Part shown: positions 25,336-33,692 of the stretch, piece by piece
Layout: the number at the start of each line of letters is the position of its first letter
Numbering within the stretch: the stretch's first letter is position 1
NCBI RefSeq assembly: GCF_000964545.1
Contig: NZ_BBVD01000015.1
Location: 53,110 to 117,109 of the forward strand
DNA from: Comamonas thiooxydans
Lineage (GTDB): Bacteria; Pseudomonadota; Gammaproteobacteria; Burkholderiales; Burkholderiaceae_C
Direction: 5' to 3'
Length of the DNA stretch: 64,000 bases
Position numbers and translations under genes: made by a program
Notes under the pieces: model-generated
Told to the model about the DNA's origin: nothing
The model's input: only the letters and a program-made list of their open reading frames with translations
Databases searched by the model: none

Positions 25336-27384
25336 ATGATCAGTCTCAAGAACATCACGCTGCGCCGCGGCACCAAAGTCCTGCTCGACCAAGTCAGCAC
25401 CACCATCAACCCCGGAGAGTCTGTCGGCCTTGTCGGCCGTAACGGTGCAGGCAAGTCCAGCCTGTTCGCCCTGCTCAATGGCAGCATCAGCGAAGACGGC
25501 GGTGATTTCTTCATCCCTCCTCAGTGGCGCATGGCACAGGTAGCCCAGCACATGCCGGAAACCGACGAATCAGCCACCCGGTTTGTTCTGGATGGCGACA
25601 CGCGCCTGGCCGAACTGAACGCCCAGTTGGCTGCCGCCGAAGCCTCAGGCGATGGTATGGAAATCGCCCAGGCCTATGTGGATCTGGCCGATGCAGGTGC
25701 GCATGATGCTGAATCACGCGCGCAAGCCCTGATTCTGGGTCTGGGCTTCAAGGTGTCCGAGCTGGATCATCCCGTCAACAGTTTCTCGGGCGGCTGGCGC
25801 ATGCGTCTGCAGCTGGCCCGTGCACTGATGGCTCCCAGCGATCTGCTGCTTCTGGACGAACCCACCAACCACTTGGACCTGGATGCCCTGGTCTGGCTGG
25901 AGGCCTGGCTCAAGCGCTATAGCGGCACGATGATCGTCATCAGCCACGACCGCGAATTCCTGGACGCCATCACCAACGTCACACTGCAGATCCAGGGCGG
26001 GCAGATCAACCGCTACGGCGGCAATTACTCGCGCTTTGAAGAACTGCGTGCCCAGCAGCTGGAGCTGCAGGCGGCCAGCTTCGCCAAGCAGCAGGAAAAA
26101 ATGGCCCATCTGCAGAAGTTCATCGACCGCTTCAAGGCCAAGGCCAGCAAGGCCAAGCAGGCACAAAGCCGGGTCAAGCAGCTCGAGCGCATGGAAAAGG
26201 TCGGGCCGGTACTGGCCGAAGCCGAGTTCACCTTCGAATTCAAGGAACCCGCCAATCTGCCCAACCCCATGCTGGCGATTACCGATGCCAGCTTCGGCTA
26301 TGAGGACGAAGACGGCAGGCAGACCACCATCTTGCGGGGCGTCAACCGCTCCGTGCTGGCAGGCCAGCGCATCGGCATCCTCGGGGCCAACGGCCAGGGC
26401 AAGTCGACCCTGGTCAAGACCATCGCCCGCGAGATGAAGGCGCTGGCCGGCACCGTCACCGAAGGCAAGGGCCTCAATATCGGCTACTTTGCCCAACAGG
26501 AACTGGACGTTCTACACCCCGGTGAGAACCCGCTGGAGCACATGACACGTCTGGCCAGGGAGCTCGGCGCTGCCGCACCCGTCGCCAGCCGCGAACAGGA
26601 CTTGCGCAACTGGCTGGGCACTTTCAACTTCAGCGGCGACATGGTCAAGCAGTCTGTGGGCAGCATGAGCGGTGGCGAAAAAGCCCGTCTGGTACTGGCC
26701 ATGATCGTCTGGCAACGCCCCAATCTGCTGCTGCTGGACGAGCCTACCAACCACCTGGACCTGGCCACGCGCGAAGCGCTGGCCATGGCGCTCAACGACT
26801 TCGACGGCACCGTGATGCTGGTCTCCCACGACCGTCACCTTCTTCGCGCCGTATGTGAAGACTTCTGGATGGTGGGCCGCGGCGTTGTCGGCCCGTTCGA
26901 CGGCGACCTGGACGACTACCAGCGTTATCTGCTGGAGGAGTCCAAGCGCTTGCGTGAAGAAGCACGCAATGCCGAACAGCAGGCCAACAGCACGCCAGCG
27001 GTGCAAACTCCGGTAGAACTCAAGCCAGTTACGCCTGAAGCCCCTTCTACAAAAGCGCTGGACGCTCTGAAAACAGAATCATTCCCTGACACCGTGGCTG
27101 ACCCCAAGGAAGCCCGTCGCCTCGCCGCTGCAGCTCGCCAGCAACTGGCCGAAAAGACCAAGCCCTTCAAGAAAGAGCTGGAGCAGATCGACAAGACGCT
27201 GCCCAAGCTCAATGCCCAGCGCGGCGCGCTGGAAGAAAAGCTGGCCACGCCCGGACTATCCGGTGGCGATATCGTGGAAGCGGGCAAGCAGCTGAGTGCC
27301 GTCAACGCTGAAATCGATCAACTGGAAGAGCGCTGGCTGGAGCTTTCGGAGCAGATCGAAGCCCTGACCACCGAAACCTGCTAA
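25336..27384 (+). CDS. yheS: ABC-F family ATPase, YheS-like
   Basis: Soluble twin-ATPase of the ABC-F type; members act on ribosomes and have no membrane domain. 682 residues. Seen: first NBD with Walker A GLVGRNGAGKSS near 31, signature NSFSGGWRMRLQLARAL and Walker B LLLLDEPTNHLDLDALVWLE; linker with a long charged helix (AKQQEKMAHLQKFIDRFKAK); second NBD with GILGANGQGKST near 350, SMSGGEKARLVLAM and LLLLDEPTNHLDLATREA. A C-terminal coiled coil (about 590-680) follows a low-complexity stretch (600s) whose DNA resembles the dispersed repeat. N-terminus and length fit YheS better than Uup or EttA. Confidence 0.93.
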   Translation: MISLKNITLRRGTKVLLDQVSTTINPGESVGLVGRNGAGKSSLFALLNGSISEDGGDFFIPPQWRMAQVAQHMPETDESATRFVLDGDTRLAELNAQLAAAEASGDGMEIAQAYVDLADAGAHDAESRAQALILGLGFKVSELDHPVNSFSGGWRMRLQLARALMAPSDLLLLDEPTNHLDLDALVWLEAWLKRYSGTMIVISHDREFLDAITNVTLQIQGGQINRYGGNYSRFEELRAQQLELQAASFAKQQEKMAHLQKFIDRFKAKASKAKQAQSRVKQLERMEKVGPVLAEAEFTFEFKEPANLPNPMLAITDASFGYEDEDGRQTTILRGVNRSVLAGQRIGILGANGQGKSTLVKTIAREMKALAGTVTEGKGLNIGYFAQQELDVLHPGENPLEHMTRLARELGAAAPVASREQDLRNWLGTFNFSGDMVKQSVGSMSGGEKARLVLAMIVWQRPNLLLLDEPTNHLDLATREALAMALNDFDGTVMLVSHDRHLLRAVCEDFWMVGRGVVGPFDGDLDDYQRYLLEESKRLREEARNAEQQANSTPAVQTPVELKPVTPEAPSTKALDALKTESFPDTVADPKEARRLAAAARQQLAEKTKPFKKELEQIDKTLPKLNAQRGALEEKLATPGLSGGDIVEAGKQLSAVNAEIDQLEERWLELSEQIEALTTETC

Positions 27385-27395
27385 GCCCAGGAAAA

Positions 27396-27436
27396 GCCCT
27401 GCCATTGACCAGCTTTGGCAGGGCGCTCTTCATTTT
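27396..27436 (+). terminator. Terminator-like hairpin after the ABC-F gene
   Basis: Perfect 9-bp stem GCCCTGCCA (27396-27404) / TGGCAGGGC (27416-27424). The following T content is modest (GCTCTTCATTTT), so termination may be incomplete. Confidence 0.6.
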
Positions 27437-27562
27437 GAACATGCATGCCGGCTGCTGAAAACATCAGCAAACGCGAGTTGCATTTTCTTGCGCTGTTGAT
27501 TCAGCTTCTTGTCAACCTGCAGTTCAGGCCAGGCGTTGAACCACTCAAAGGAGTGAACTGCA

Positions 27563-27685
27563 ATGACCACCACTGTTACCGACACCGCCAAAGCCCAGCC
27601 CGCACAGGCCGCAGCAGCTATGTCTCTGATGGCTTGGCCCTGGGACGAACGTGATCGCAAGCGTGCCCCCGCCTTTGCAGCCTGA
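27563..27685 (+). CDS. Micro-ORF A, 40 residues, WPWDERDRKR motif
   Basis: Too short for usual gene calling. It starts at an ATG preceded by AAAGGAG with seven to eight bases spacing, an excellent ribosome site. The peptide begins MTTTVTDTAKAQPAQAAAA, continues MSLMAWPWDERDRKR and ends APAFAA. The segment MSxxxWPxDERDRKR recurs in a second ORF 95 bp downstream. An internal ATG (codon 20) could give a 21-residue product. No signal peptide or membrane segment is seen. I do not recognise the family. The C-terminal half is strongly charged with two Trp residues. Confidence 0.6.
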   Translation: MTTTVTDTAKAQPAQAAAAMSLMAWPWDERDRKRAPAFAA

Positions 27686-27780
27686 TTATCACTGGATAAA
27701 AGAACAGGTAAAAAATTTCCAAAAAGCTGTCAACGAGCTGAATCCGTCAGACGTTAAACAGACATACAGGAGAGATTCCA

Positions 27781-27840
27781 ATGCAAACCACGAACATCAT
27801 GTCCATCTGGCCCGAAGACGAGCGCGATCGCAAGCGCTAA
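27781..27840 (+). CDS. Micro-ORF B, 19 residues, paralogue of micro-ORF A
   Basis: ATG preceded by ACAGGAGAGATTCCA, a strong ribosome site. The complete peptide is MQTTNIMSIWPEDERDRKR. It shares the M-x-TT opening and the core MS..WPxDERDRKR with micro-ORF A, and synonymous codons differ between the two (for example GAACGTGATCGCAAGCGT against GAGCGCGATCGCAAGCGC), so conservation appears to be at the protein level. It ends exactly at RKR. A terminator hairpin lies about 150 bp downstream, so both could be on one transcript. Function is unknown. Confidence 0.6.
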   Translation: MQTTNIMSIWPEDERDRKR

Positions 27841-27986
27841 GCGCTCGCCGCGCAACACTGTGCAGACCAAAGCGCAGTGTGTTGCAGCCAGGTGCCCGGG
27901 CAGTCGGCACTGATAGGCCAAAGAAGCATCAGCCTTGCTGCCCTGCACTCAACCAGTCGCTTTGCAAAGCGACACAGAAACCCAAG

Positions 27987-28015
27987 ACCCGCATGAATGA
28001 TCTCTGCGGGTTTTG
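27987..28015 (+). terminator. Terminator downstream of the micro-ORFs
   Basis: Stem ACCCGCA (27987-27993) / TGCGGGT (28005-28011) followed by TTTG. It would end a rightward transcript carrying both micro-ORFs. The 27841-27986 stretch before it shows no gene. Confidence 0.65.
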
Positions 28016-28067
28016 TCATTTGGGCATCGTCCCGCTCTTTGCCTGCAGGAAAAGCAGCAGCGACATG

Positions 28068-28092
28068 AAAAAAGGAGCCTGAGCTCCTTTTT
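28068..28092. terminator. Bidirectional terminator beside phaB
   Basis: AAAAAAGGAGC, loop CTGA, GCTCCTTTTT: a compact hairpin with A-run on one side and T-run on the other. It ends the leftward phaB transcript 20 bp after its stop and also blocks readthrough from the micro-ORF side. Confidence 0.88.
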
Positions 28093-28111
28093 GCCGAATG
28101 CCTGAAAAGGC

Positions 28112-28849
28112 TTAGTGCATATGCAGGCCGCCGTTGACCGCAAAGTCCGCACCTGTGGAATAGCTGCCCTCTTCCGAAGCCAGCCAGGAGATGATGGAGG
28201 CGATCTCCGCAGGCTCGCCCAGACGCTTGACGGGTACGCCCGCCACGATCTTTTCGAGCACGTCGGGACGAATTGCCTTGACCATATCGGTGCCGATGTA
28301 ACCAGGGCTGACTGTATTCACGGTCACACCCTTGGCAGCCAACTCTTGAGCCAGCGCCATGGTGAAGCCATGCATGCCGGCCTTGGCAGCCGAGTAGTTG
28401 GTCTGTCCGGCCTGTCCCTTGGCGCCGTTGACCGAGCTGATGTTGATGATTCGGCCCCAGCCCTTTTCCACCATGTCTGCCACCACCTGCTTGGTGACGT
28501 TGAACATGGAGTTGAGGTTGGTTTCGATGACCGACTTCCAGTCGTCCGGCGTCATCTTGACGAACATGCGGTCGCGGGTGATACCCGCGTTGTTCACCAG
28601 CACATCGATGTTGCCGTGCTCTGCCTTGGTCTGGTTGAAGGCTTCGACGGTGGATTCCCAATCCCCCACATTGCCAACCGAGGCATAAAACGTGTAACCC
28701 AATTGCGCCTGCTCGTCCAGCCACTTGCGGTAGTCGCGCGATGGTCCGCAACCCGCGATCACCTTGAAGCCATCCTTATGCAAACGCTGGCAGATTGCGG
28801 TACCGATACCGCCCATGCCCCCCGTGACGTACGCTACTTTCTGACCCAT
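28112..28849 (-). CDS. phaB: Acetoacetyl-CoA reductase
   Basis: NADPH-dependent reduction of acetoacetyl-CoA to (R)-3-hydroxybutyryl-CoA, the monomer for PHB. 245 residues, short-chain dehydrogenase. Seen: cofactor loop YVTGGMGGIGTAI, LVNNAGITRD, catalytic Ser in INISSVNGAKGQ and catalytic Tyr-Lys in TNYSAAKAGMHGF, and PGYIGTDMV. The PhaB-type N-terminus (GCGPSRDYRKWLDEQ) separates it from FabG. AGGAGAGATGA precedes the ATG. Last gene of phaC-phaA-phaB, but separated from phaA by 260 bp holding a hairpin, so a separate promoter is possible. Confidence 0.95.
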   Translation of the reverse strand: MGQKVAYVTGGMGGIGTAICQRLHKDGFKVIAGCGPSRDYRKWLDEQAQLGYTFYASVGNVGDWESTVEAFNQTKAEHGNIDVLVNNAGITRDRMFVKMTPDDWKSVIETNLNSMFNVTKQVVADMVEKGWGRIINISSVNGAKGQAGQTNYSAAKAGMHGFTMALAQELAAKGVTVNTVSPGYIGTDMVKAIRPDVLEKIVAGVPVKRLGEPAEIASIISWLASEEGSYSTGADFAVNGGLHMH

Positions 28850-28893
28850 TCATCTCTCCTGTCAATCAATGGTTATTTCACGATCACACTATC

Positions 28894-28926
28894 AACGATA
28901 AGAATTCTGAGGAATTGCTTATCGTT
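28894..28926. promoter_or_regulatory. Strong inverted repeat in the phaA-phaB intercistronic gap
   Basis: Left arm AACGATAAGAATTC, loop TGAG, right arm GAATTGCTTATCGTT: a 14-bp stem with a single bulge, 44 bp before the phaB start. There is no T-run on the phaB-sense strand, so an operator, an mRNA-processing or stability hairpin, or the end of an unseen rightward transcript are all possible. The rest of 28927-29109 shows nothing recognisable. Confidence 0.5.
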
Positions 28927-29109
28927 TTGAACGCCACACACCCTGCACGCTGGCCATGCCAGTATGCAATCGAGTAGGTCCGAATGAACCCGCTTTCGCC
29001 GTGGTTTACCTCGTGATCTTCCCTAGGGTCGATGGGAGGCTGGCATCAGCGGGCTTCCCAGACTGCGCCGGCCTTCAGGAGCACCGGAGCAGTCTGCAAT
29101 CCTGAAGCC

Positions 29110-30291
29110 TCAGCAGGCTTCCACAGCCATAGCAACACCCATGCCACCGCCGATGCACAGGCCGGCCAGGCCCTTCTTGGCACCGCTGCGCTGCATTTCA
29201 TGCAGCAGCGTCACCAGAATGCGGCAGCCCGATGCACCAATGGGGTGACCGATGGCGATGGCACCGCCGTTGACGTTGACCTTGGCGGTGTCAATGCCCA
29301 GATCCTGATTCACCGCGCAGGCCTGTGCGGCAAAGGCTTCGTTGAGTTCGAACAGGTCCACATCGGTAGCCTTCCAGCCGGCGCGATCCAGCGCCTTGCG
29401 CGTGGCATAGACAGGACCCAGGCCCATGACCTCTGGAGCCAGGCCGCTGGTGGCATAAGACACGATCTTGGCCAGGGGCTTGAGGCCCAGTGCCTTGGCC
29501 TTGGCCGCCGTCATCACCACCACGGCGGCGGCGCCGTCGTTCAGACCCGAGGCATTGCCGGCCGTCACCGAACCTGCCTTGTCGAAAGCGGGCTTGAGGG
29601 TGGCCAGTACATCGGCATTGGTCTTGCGGTTGACGTATTCGTCACTGTCGAACACGATGGGGTCACCCTTGCGCTGGGGAATGCTCACGGGAACGATTTC
29701 GTCCTTGAACTTGCCAGCATCCTGCGCGGCCGCAGCCTTTTGCTGGCTGGCCAGTGCCAGCGCATCCTGCTGCGCGCGGCTGACGTTCTTTTCCTTGGCC
29801 ACGTTCTCGGCAGTGATGCCCATGTGGTATTGGTTGTAGACATCCCACAGACCGTCCACGATCATGGTGTCCACCATCTTCCAGTCACCCATACGCTGGC
29901 CGTCACGCGAATTGGGCACGGCATGGGGCGACAGGCTCATGTTTTCCTGGCCTCCGGCAACCACGATTTCGCTGTCTCCCGTTGCTACGGCCTGAGCTGC
30001 CAGCATCACGGCCTTAAGGCCGGAGCCGCAGACGGCATTGATCGTCAGCGCAGGTGTCTCCTTGGCAATGCCGGCCGCCATCATGGCCTGACGCGCAGGA
30101 TTCTGCCCGGCCGCGGCCGTCAACACCTGACCCATGATGACTTCACCGACCTGGTCCTTGCCCACCTTGGCACGAGCCAGAGCCTCGGAAATCACGGTCG
30201 CACCCAGCTGGGTTGCAGGAATCTTGGCCAGAGAGCCGCCGAACTTGCCGACCGCCGTACGCACGGCGGAAACGATAACGATGTCTTCCAT
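29110..30291 (-). CDS. phaA: Acetyl-CoA acetyltransferase (beta-ketothiolase)
   Basis: Condenses two acetyl-CoA to acetoacetyl-CoA, first step of PHB synthesis. 393 residues. Seen: acyl-carrying Cys in LTINAVCGSGLKAV near residue 88, ENMSLSPHAVPNSRDGQRMG, NASGLNDGAAAVV, the NEAFAAQ motif, GGAIAIGHPIGASGCRI with catalytic His near 349, and GLCIGGGMGVAM with the second Cys near 379. Position between phaC and phaB supports a biosynthetic role rather than beta-oxidation. The start ATG is immediately at the thiolase N-terminus MEDIVIVSAVRT. Confidence 0.96.
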   Translation of the reverse strand: MEDIVIVSAVRTAVGKFGGSLAKIPATQLGATVISEALARAKVGKDQVGEVIMGQVLTAAAGQNPARQAMMAAGIAKETPALTINAVCGSGLKAVMLAAQAVATGDSEIVVAGGQENMSLSPHAVPNSRDGQRMGDWKMVDTMIVDGLWDVYNQYHMGITAENVAKEKNVSRAQQDALALASQQKAAAAQDAGKFKDEIVPVSIPQRKGDPIVFDSDEYVNRKTNADVLATLKPAFDKAGSVTAGNASGLNDGAAAVVVMTAAKAKALGLKPLAKIVSYATSGLAPEVMGLGPVYATRKALDRAGWKATDVDLFELNEAFAAQACAVNQDLGIDTAKVNVNGGAIAIGHPIGASGCRILVTLLHEMQRSGAKKGLAGLCIGGGMGVAMAVEAC

Positions 30292-30436
30292 TGCTGACGA
30301 ACCTTTCTAGGTTTCTTACAAGTGATGCATGCGTGCGGGTTGCATCCTGTTCATCGTGCCACCCGCCGCTTCCTATCACGGTGCGAGCCTTGTTTGCTGC
30401 ACCGCAATATGGAACTGATTGTGCCTCAGGCCTCGC

Positions 30437-32329
30437 TCAGGCTTTTGACAGAACGTAGCGACCCGGAGCATCTTCGATGGCTTCATAGGCACGTGCACGG
30501 CCATAGCTCTTGGGAGCCGTGAGCTGCTTGCCTGCATGGCTGCCCAGCCAGGCACTCCAGTCCGTCCACCAGCTGCCCGGATACTCCGTGGCCTCGGCCA
30601 GCCAATCGTTGAACGCCTCAGGAAACTCGCCATCCTCACGCAACCAGTGGCTGCGCTTGTTCTTGGCCGGCGGGTTGATGACGCCGGCGATATGGCCGGA
30701 GGCACCCATCACGAAACGACGCTCACCGCCCAGTACCTGCGACGAGGCATAGGCCGCAGCGACAGGAACGATGTGGTCCTCGCGCGAGCCGTAGATATAG
30801 ACCGGCATCTTGAGCTGACTCATGTCGATCTTCTCGCCGCACACGGTCAGCACGCCGGGCTTGATCAGGTTGTTCTCCAGGTAGAGATTGCGCAGATACC
30901 AGGCGTAGAACGGGCCGGGAAGATTGGTGGAGTCGCTGTTCCAGTAAAGCAGATCGAATGGCGGCGGTGTCTCGCCCTTGAGGTAGTTGCCCACCACATA
31001 GTTCCAGACCAGATCATTCGGGCGCAGAAAGCTGAAGGTGGATGCCATGTCCTGGCCCTTCATCAGCCCGCCTTTGCCCATTTGCATCTCACGCAGGCGC
31101 ACCATGTTTTCATCAATGAAGATGTCCAGAATGCCTGTGTCGCGGAAGTCGATCAGCGTGGTCAGCAGCGTCATGCTGGCTACGGGAAAAGCATGGGCCT
31201 CCACCTTGGCCGCAGCAGTTTTGCTGCCTGTCTTTGCAGCCGCAGCACGGCTGCGGGGCTTAGCAGCTTGCGGCTGTCCATGCTCGCGGGCATGGCGTGC
31301 AGCCAGCACTGCCATGGCAGTGGAGAGCATGGTGCCGCCCACACAGAAACCCAGCACATTGATCTGCGGCGCCTCGCAGATATCCTGAACCGTGCTCACA
31401 GCCTTGAGCACGCCATCTTCGATGTAGTCATCCCAGCTCTTGTGCGCCTGGCTTTCGTCGGGATTGCGCCAACTGACCACAAAGGTGCGATGCCCCTGGC
31501 TGACGGCATAGCGAATCACGGAGTTGTCCGGCTGCAAGTCCAGAATGTAGAACTTGTTGATGCAGGGCGGCACCATCAGAAAAGGCTTCTCGAATACCTT
31601 GGCAGTCAGTGGCTTGTATTCGATGAGCTGGAACAGCTCGTTCTCGAAAACCACCGCGCCTTCGGTGGTCGCCACGTTCTTTCCCACGGTGAACAGGCTT
31701 TCGTCGGTCATGGAGACATGGCCCTGGCGCATGTCGGCCAGCAGATTGGCAATACCCTGAGCCAGGCTCTCGCCCTTGGTTTCAACAACCTTGTTGAGCG
31801 CATCGGCGTTCAGTGCCAGAAAATTGCTGGGCGCCATGGCTGCCACCCATTGCTCGACCGCAAAACGCACGCGATTGCGTGTTTTTTCATCGCCCTGCAC
31901 CGCTTCGGCCATACCGGTCAGCATGCGACTGCCCAGCAGGTAGTTGGCTGCGGCCATCGATGCAACGGGATTGGCGCTCCACTCTGGCTTGGCAAAGCGC
32001 TTGTCCTTGGACAGCAGGGCCTGAATCTGTTTGCCATCTGCCAACGACTGCACCGACTGCAGGTATTCCTGCTGCAGCCCCTGCAGTTTGGCCGCATCGA
32101 ACTGCACCGCTTGAGCCGACCCCGTTGCCATCTGGGGCATGGCCGATTGCATGGCATCCATGATTCCAGCCCAAGGGTTGGGTGCGGCCCCCAGACCTGG
32201 CATGGCGCTGAGCCCCATGGGAGCACCGGACTGCATCTGCTGAAGCGTCTGGAGGCTCTTGCTCCACTGCTCCTGCCAGAATTGTTGAATGGATTGGCCA
32301 GCCTGGCCCCAGCTCGGGTCAAAATTCAT
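30437..32329 (-). CDS. phaC: Class I poly(3-hydroxyalkanoate) synthase
   Basis: Polymerises (R)-3-hydroxybutyryl-CoA on the granule surface. 630 residues, class I length plus an insert. Seen: the synthase N-terminal domain (FAKPEWSANPVASMAAANYLLGSRM), PPCINKFYILDLQPDNS, lipase-like box GFCVGG with nucleophile Cys329, DFRDTGILDIFID, the catalytic Asp in YIYGSREDHIVP and the catalytic His in GASGHIAGVINPP. About 33 extra residues (roughly 350-382), Ala/Lys-rich (PRSRAAAAKTGSKTAAAKVE), directly follow the lipase-box helix. First gene of phaCAB; AGGATGTAAGC precedes the ATG. Confidence 0.96.
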   Translation of the reverse strand: MNFDPSWGQAGQSIQQFWQEQWSKSLQTLQQMQSGAPMGLSAMPGLGAAPNPWAGIMDAMQSAMPQMATGSAQAVQFDAAKLQGLQQEYLQSVQSLADGKQIQALLSKDKRFAKPEWSANPVASMAAANYLLGSRMLTGMAEAVQGDEKTRNRVRFAVEQWVAAMAPSNFLALNADALNKVVETKGESLAQGIANLLADMRQGHVSMTDESLFTVGKNVATTEGAVVFENELFQLIEYKPLTAKVFEKPFLMVPPCINKFYILDLQPDNSVIRYAVSQGHRTFVVSWRNPDESQAHKSWDDYIEDGVLKAVSTVQDICEAPQINVLGFCVGGTMLSTAMAVLAARHAREHGQPQAAKPRSRAAAAKTGSKTAAAKVEAHAFPVASMTLLTTLIDFRDTGILDIFIDENMVRLREMQMGKGGLMKGQDMASTFSFLRPNDLVWNYVVGNYLKGETPPPFDLLYWNSDSTNLPGPFYAWYLRNLYLENNLIKPGVLTVCGEKIDMSQLKMPVYIYGSREDHIVPVAAAYASSQVLGGERRFVMGASGHIAGVINPPAKNKRSHWLREDGEFPEAFNDWLAEATEYPGSWWTDWSAWLGSHAGKQLTAPKSYGRARAYEAIEDAPGRYVLSKA

Positions 32330-32476
32330 GCTTACATCCTAGTCAAGGCAAGCGACCGGCGATCTCAGGGTCTGGGGACGCTTGCGGAATCTGCAATACG
32401 GCTCACACGGCGGCATTGTCACCTATGTGCCAGGCAGTTCCGACAAGAAGCGGCCTCATTTTGCCGTTATGAAGCT

Positions 32477-32491
32477 GTTTTGACACAAAAC
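32477..32491. promoter_or_regulatory. Palindrome between phaC and the divergent small membrane gene
   Basis: GTTTTGACACAAAAC, six-base arms with a three-base centre, about 150 bp upstream of phaC and 43 bp before the rightward ORF. Possibly an operator; no regulator can be assigned. Confidence 0.35.
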
Positions 32492-32533
32492 AACCCGGAG
32501 CCAGCATGCTTTCTGGCTCACTACAGAAACACC

Positions 32534-32848
32534 ATGTACCTCATTGCCATCGCCTGGATGTACGTTGTCGTGATGATGACGATCGCCGAGGCAGCCAGCC
32601 CCGGCGGCACCCTGCTGGGTGCATTTTTCACCTTCATGCTCTACGGTCTGCTGCCGCTTTCCATCGTGCTCTACATACTGGGCACGCCGGCCAGAAAGCG
32701 CCGCCTCAAAGCCCGGCAGGAACAGGAAGCGCTAGCTGCAGAACACGTGCCTCCCAGCCCCGGCTCAGGCATCGCGCCAGATGCTGGCAGCCAGCCGCCC
32801 GCTGCCGCCCAGACGAGCGGCGTCGCGCCGGTGCGAGAAGAAACGTGA
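32534..32848 (+). CDS. Small two-helix membrane protein, unknown function
   Basis: 104 residues from ATG 32534. Seen: two hydrophobic segments (LIAIAWMYVVVMMTIAEAA, about 3-21, and LLGAFFTFMLYGLLPLSIVLYI, split around 28-49), then a basic stretch KRRLKARQEQEAL and a disordered Pro/Ala tail. It is divergent from phaC, and its last 84 bp overlap the 3' end of the YfiH-family gene on the opposite strand. The membrane part is convincing; the function is not known. Longer open frames on this strand are antisense artefacts over phaC. Confidence 0.72.
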   Translation: MYLIAIAWMYVVVMMTIAEAASPGGTLLGAFFTFMLYGLLPLSIVLYILGTPARKRRLKARQEQEALAAEHVPPSPGSGIAPDAGSQPPAAAQTSGVAPVREET

Positions 32849-33682
32849 TGCATTGCTGACCGTGCACCAGGGCCGGCTGCCATCGTTGCCGAAGATTGCA
32901 GCAATGCCCAATGCAGCAAGCCTCTGGCGTGCCAGCTGCGCCAGATCGGCCAGATATTTGATGCTGCTGCCAGGTACAGGCACAAAGTGTCGTGCCGCAT
33001 CGGCGTCATGCGCCACGAAGATATCGCGCACTTCGGCCCCCACTTCAAAGGACTCGGAACCTATGCATGGGCCCAGCCAGGCCTGAGTGCGGGCGGCAAT
33101 CCGGGACGGCTTCGTGTCGGCCGCCGAAAGCGATTGCTGCGCCTGCACTTTCCGGGAAAAAGACTCGAAAAGCATCTCCAGCACACCGCCGTGCAACGGC
33201 CCCTCAGACTGCTGTCTGCCGGGCGGCATGCCGGCCAGACCACGCCAGCCCGCATGGGCCGCGCCCACGACCAGCCCCGAATCATGGGCCAGCAACACGG
33301 GCAGACAGTCCGCCACCATGACGGTGCAGACCACGCCTGCATCATCGGTCACGCAGGCATCGAAGGCCGCACCATTGGACTCGGCAACATTGCCTGCGTC
33401 CAGCGTCAGCACGTCCACGCCATGCACCTGCTGCAAGTACGCCGTGCAGGCACCAGGGGTGCGGGCCTGCAGCGCCGCATTGAACAGTTCACGGTTGCGG
33501 CGCACGTGAGCGGGGTTGTCGCTCACGTGGTCGCCCAGGTTCATGCTGCCCCAGGGTGCCTGACTGACGCCGCCCTCGCGCGAGGTGCAGATGGCATGCA
33601 CGCCGGGCAGAGCCGGCCAGTCCGGGACCAGCCAGGAGTCAGGCCAGAGGTCCGGTGGACCCGGCCTATAGGTCTCGCTCAT
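32765..33682 (-). CDS. pgeF: YfiH/PgeF-family purine nucleoside phosphorylase-like (polyphenol oxidase) protein
   Basis: Cytoplasmic copper/zinc-binding enzyme of the YfiH (DUF152) family. Members were called multicopper polyphenol oxidases and some are reported to act in purine or peptidoglycan-editing reactions. 305 residues from ATG 33682 (AGAGGG upstream). Seen: CTSREGGVSQAPWGSMNLGDHVSD, YLQQVHGVDVLTLD, VMVADCLPVLLA with the metal-binding Cys, GAAHAGWRGLAGM with the metal-binding His, AWLGPCIGSESFEVG and the C-terminal FFSHRRD, which is the family's usual end. Convergent 84-bp overlap with the small membrane gene; 10 bp downstream of the isomerase gene. Confidence 0.85.
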   Translation of the reverse strand: MSETYRPGPPDLWPDSWLVPDWPALPGVHAICTSREGGVSQAPWGSMNLGDHVSDNPAHVRRNRELFNAALQARTPGACTAYLQQVHGVDVLTLDAGNVAESNGAAFDACVTDDAGVVCTVMVADCLPVLLAHDSGLVVGAAHAGWRGLAGMPPGRQQSEGPLHGGVLEMLFESFSRKVQAQQSLSAADTKPSRIAARTQAWLGPCIGSESFEVGAEVRDIFVAHDADAARHFVPVPGSSIKYLADLAQLARQRLAALGIAAIFGNDGSRPWCTVSNASRFFSHRRDAARLGGSGRLAASIWRDA

Positions 33683-33692
33683 GACGCCCTCT

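Noticed and set aside
27651..28082. 143-codon rightward frame over the micro-ORFs
   Set aside because: Different phase from both micro-ORFs, no ribosome site, composition without a fold; it runs through two terminators.
30536..32848. 770-codon rightward open frame over phaC
   Set aside because: Only its last 104 codons, from ATG 32534, look like a protein (the small membrane protein). The remainder mirrors phaC.
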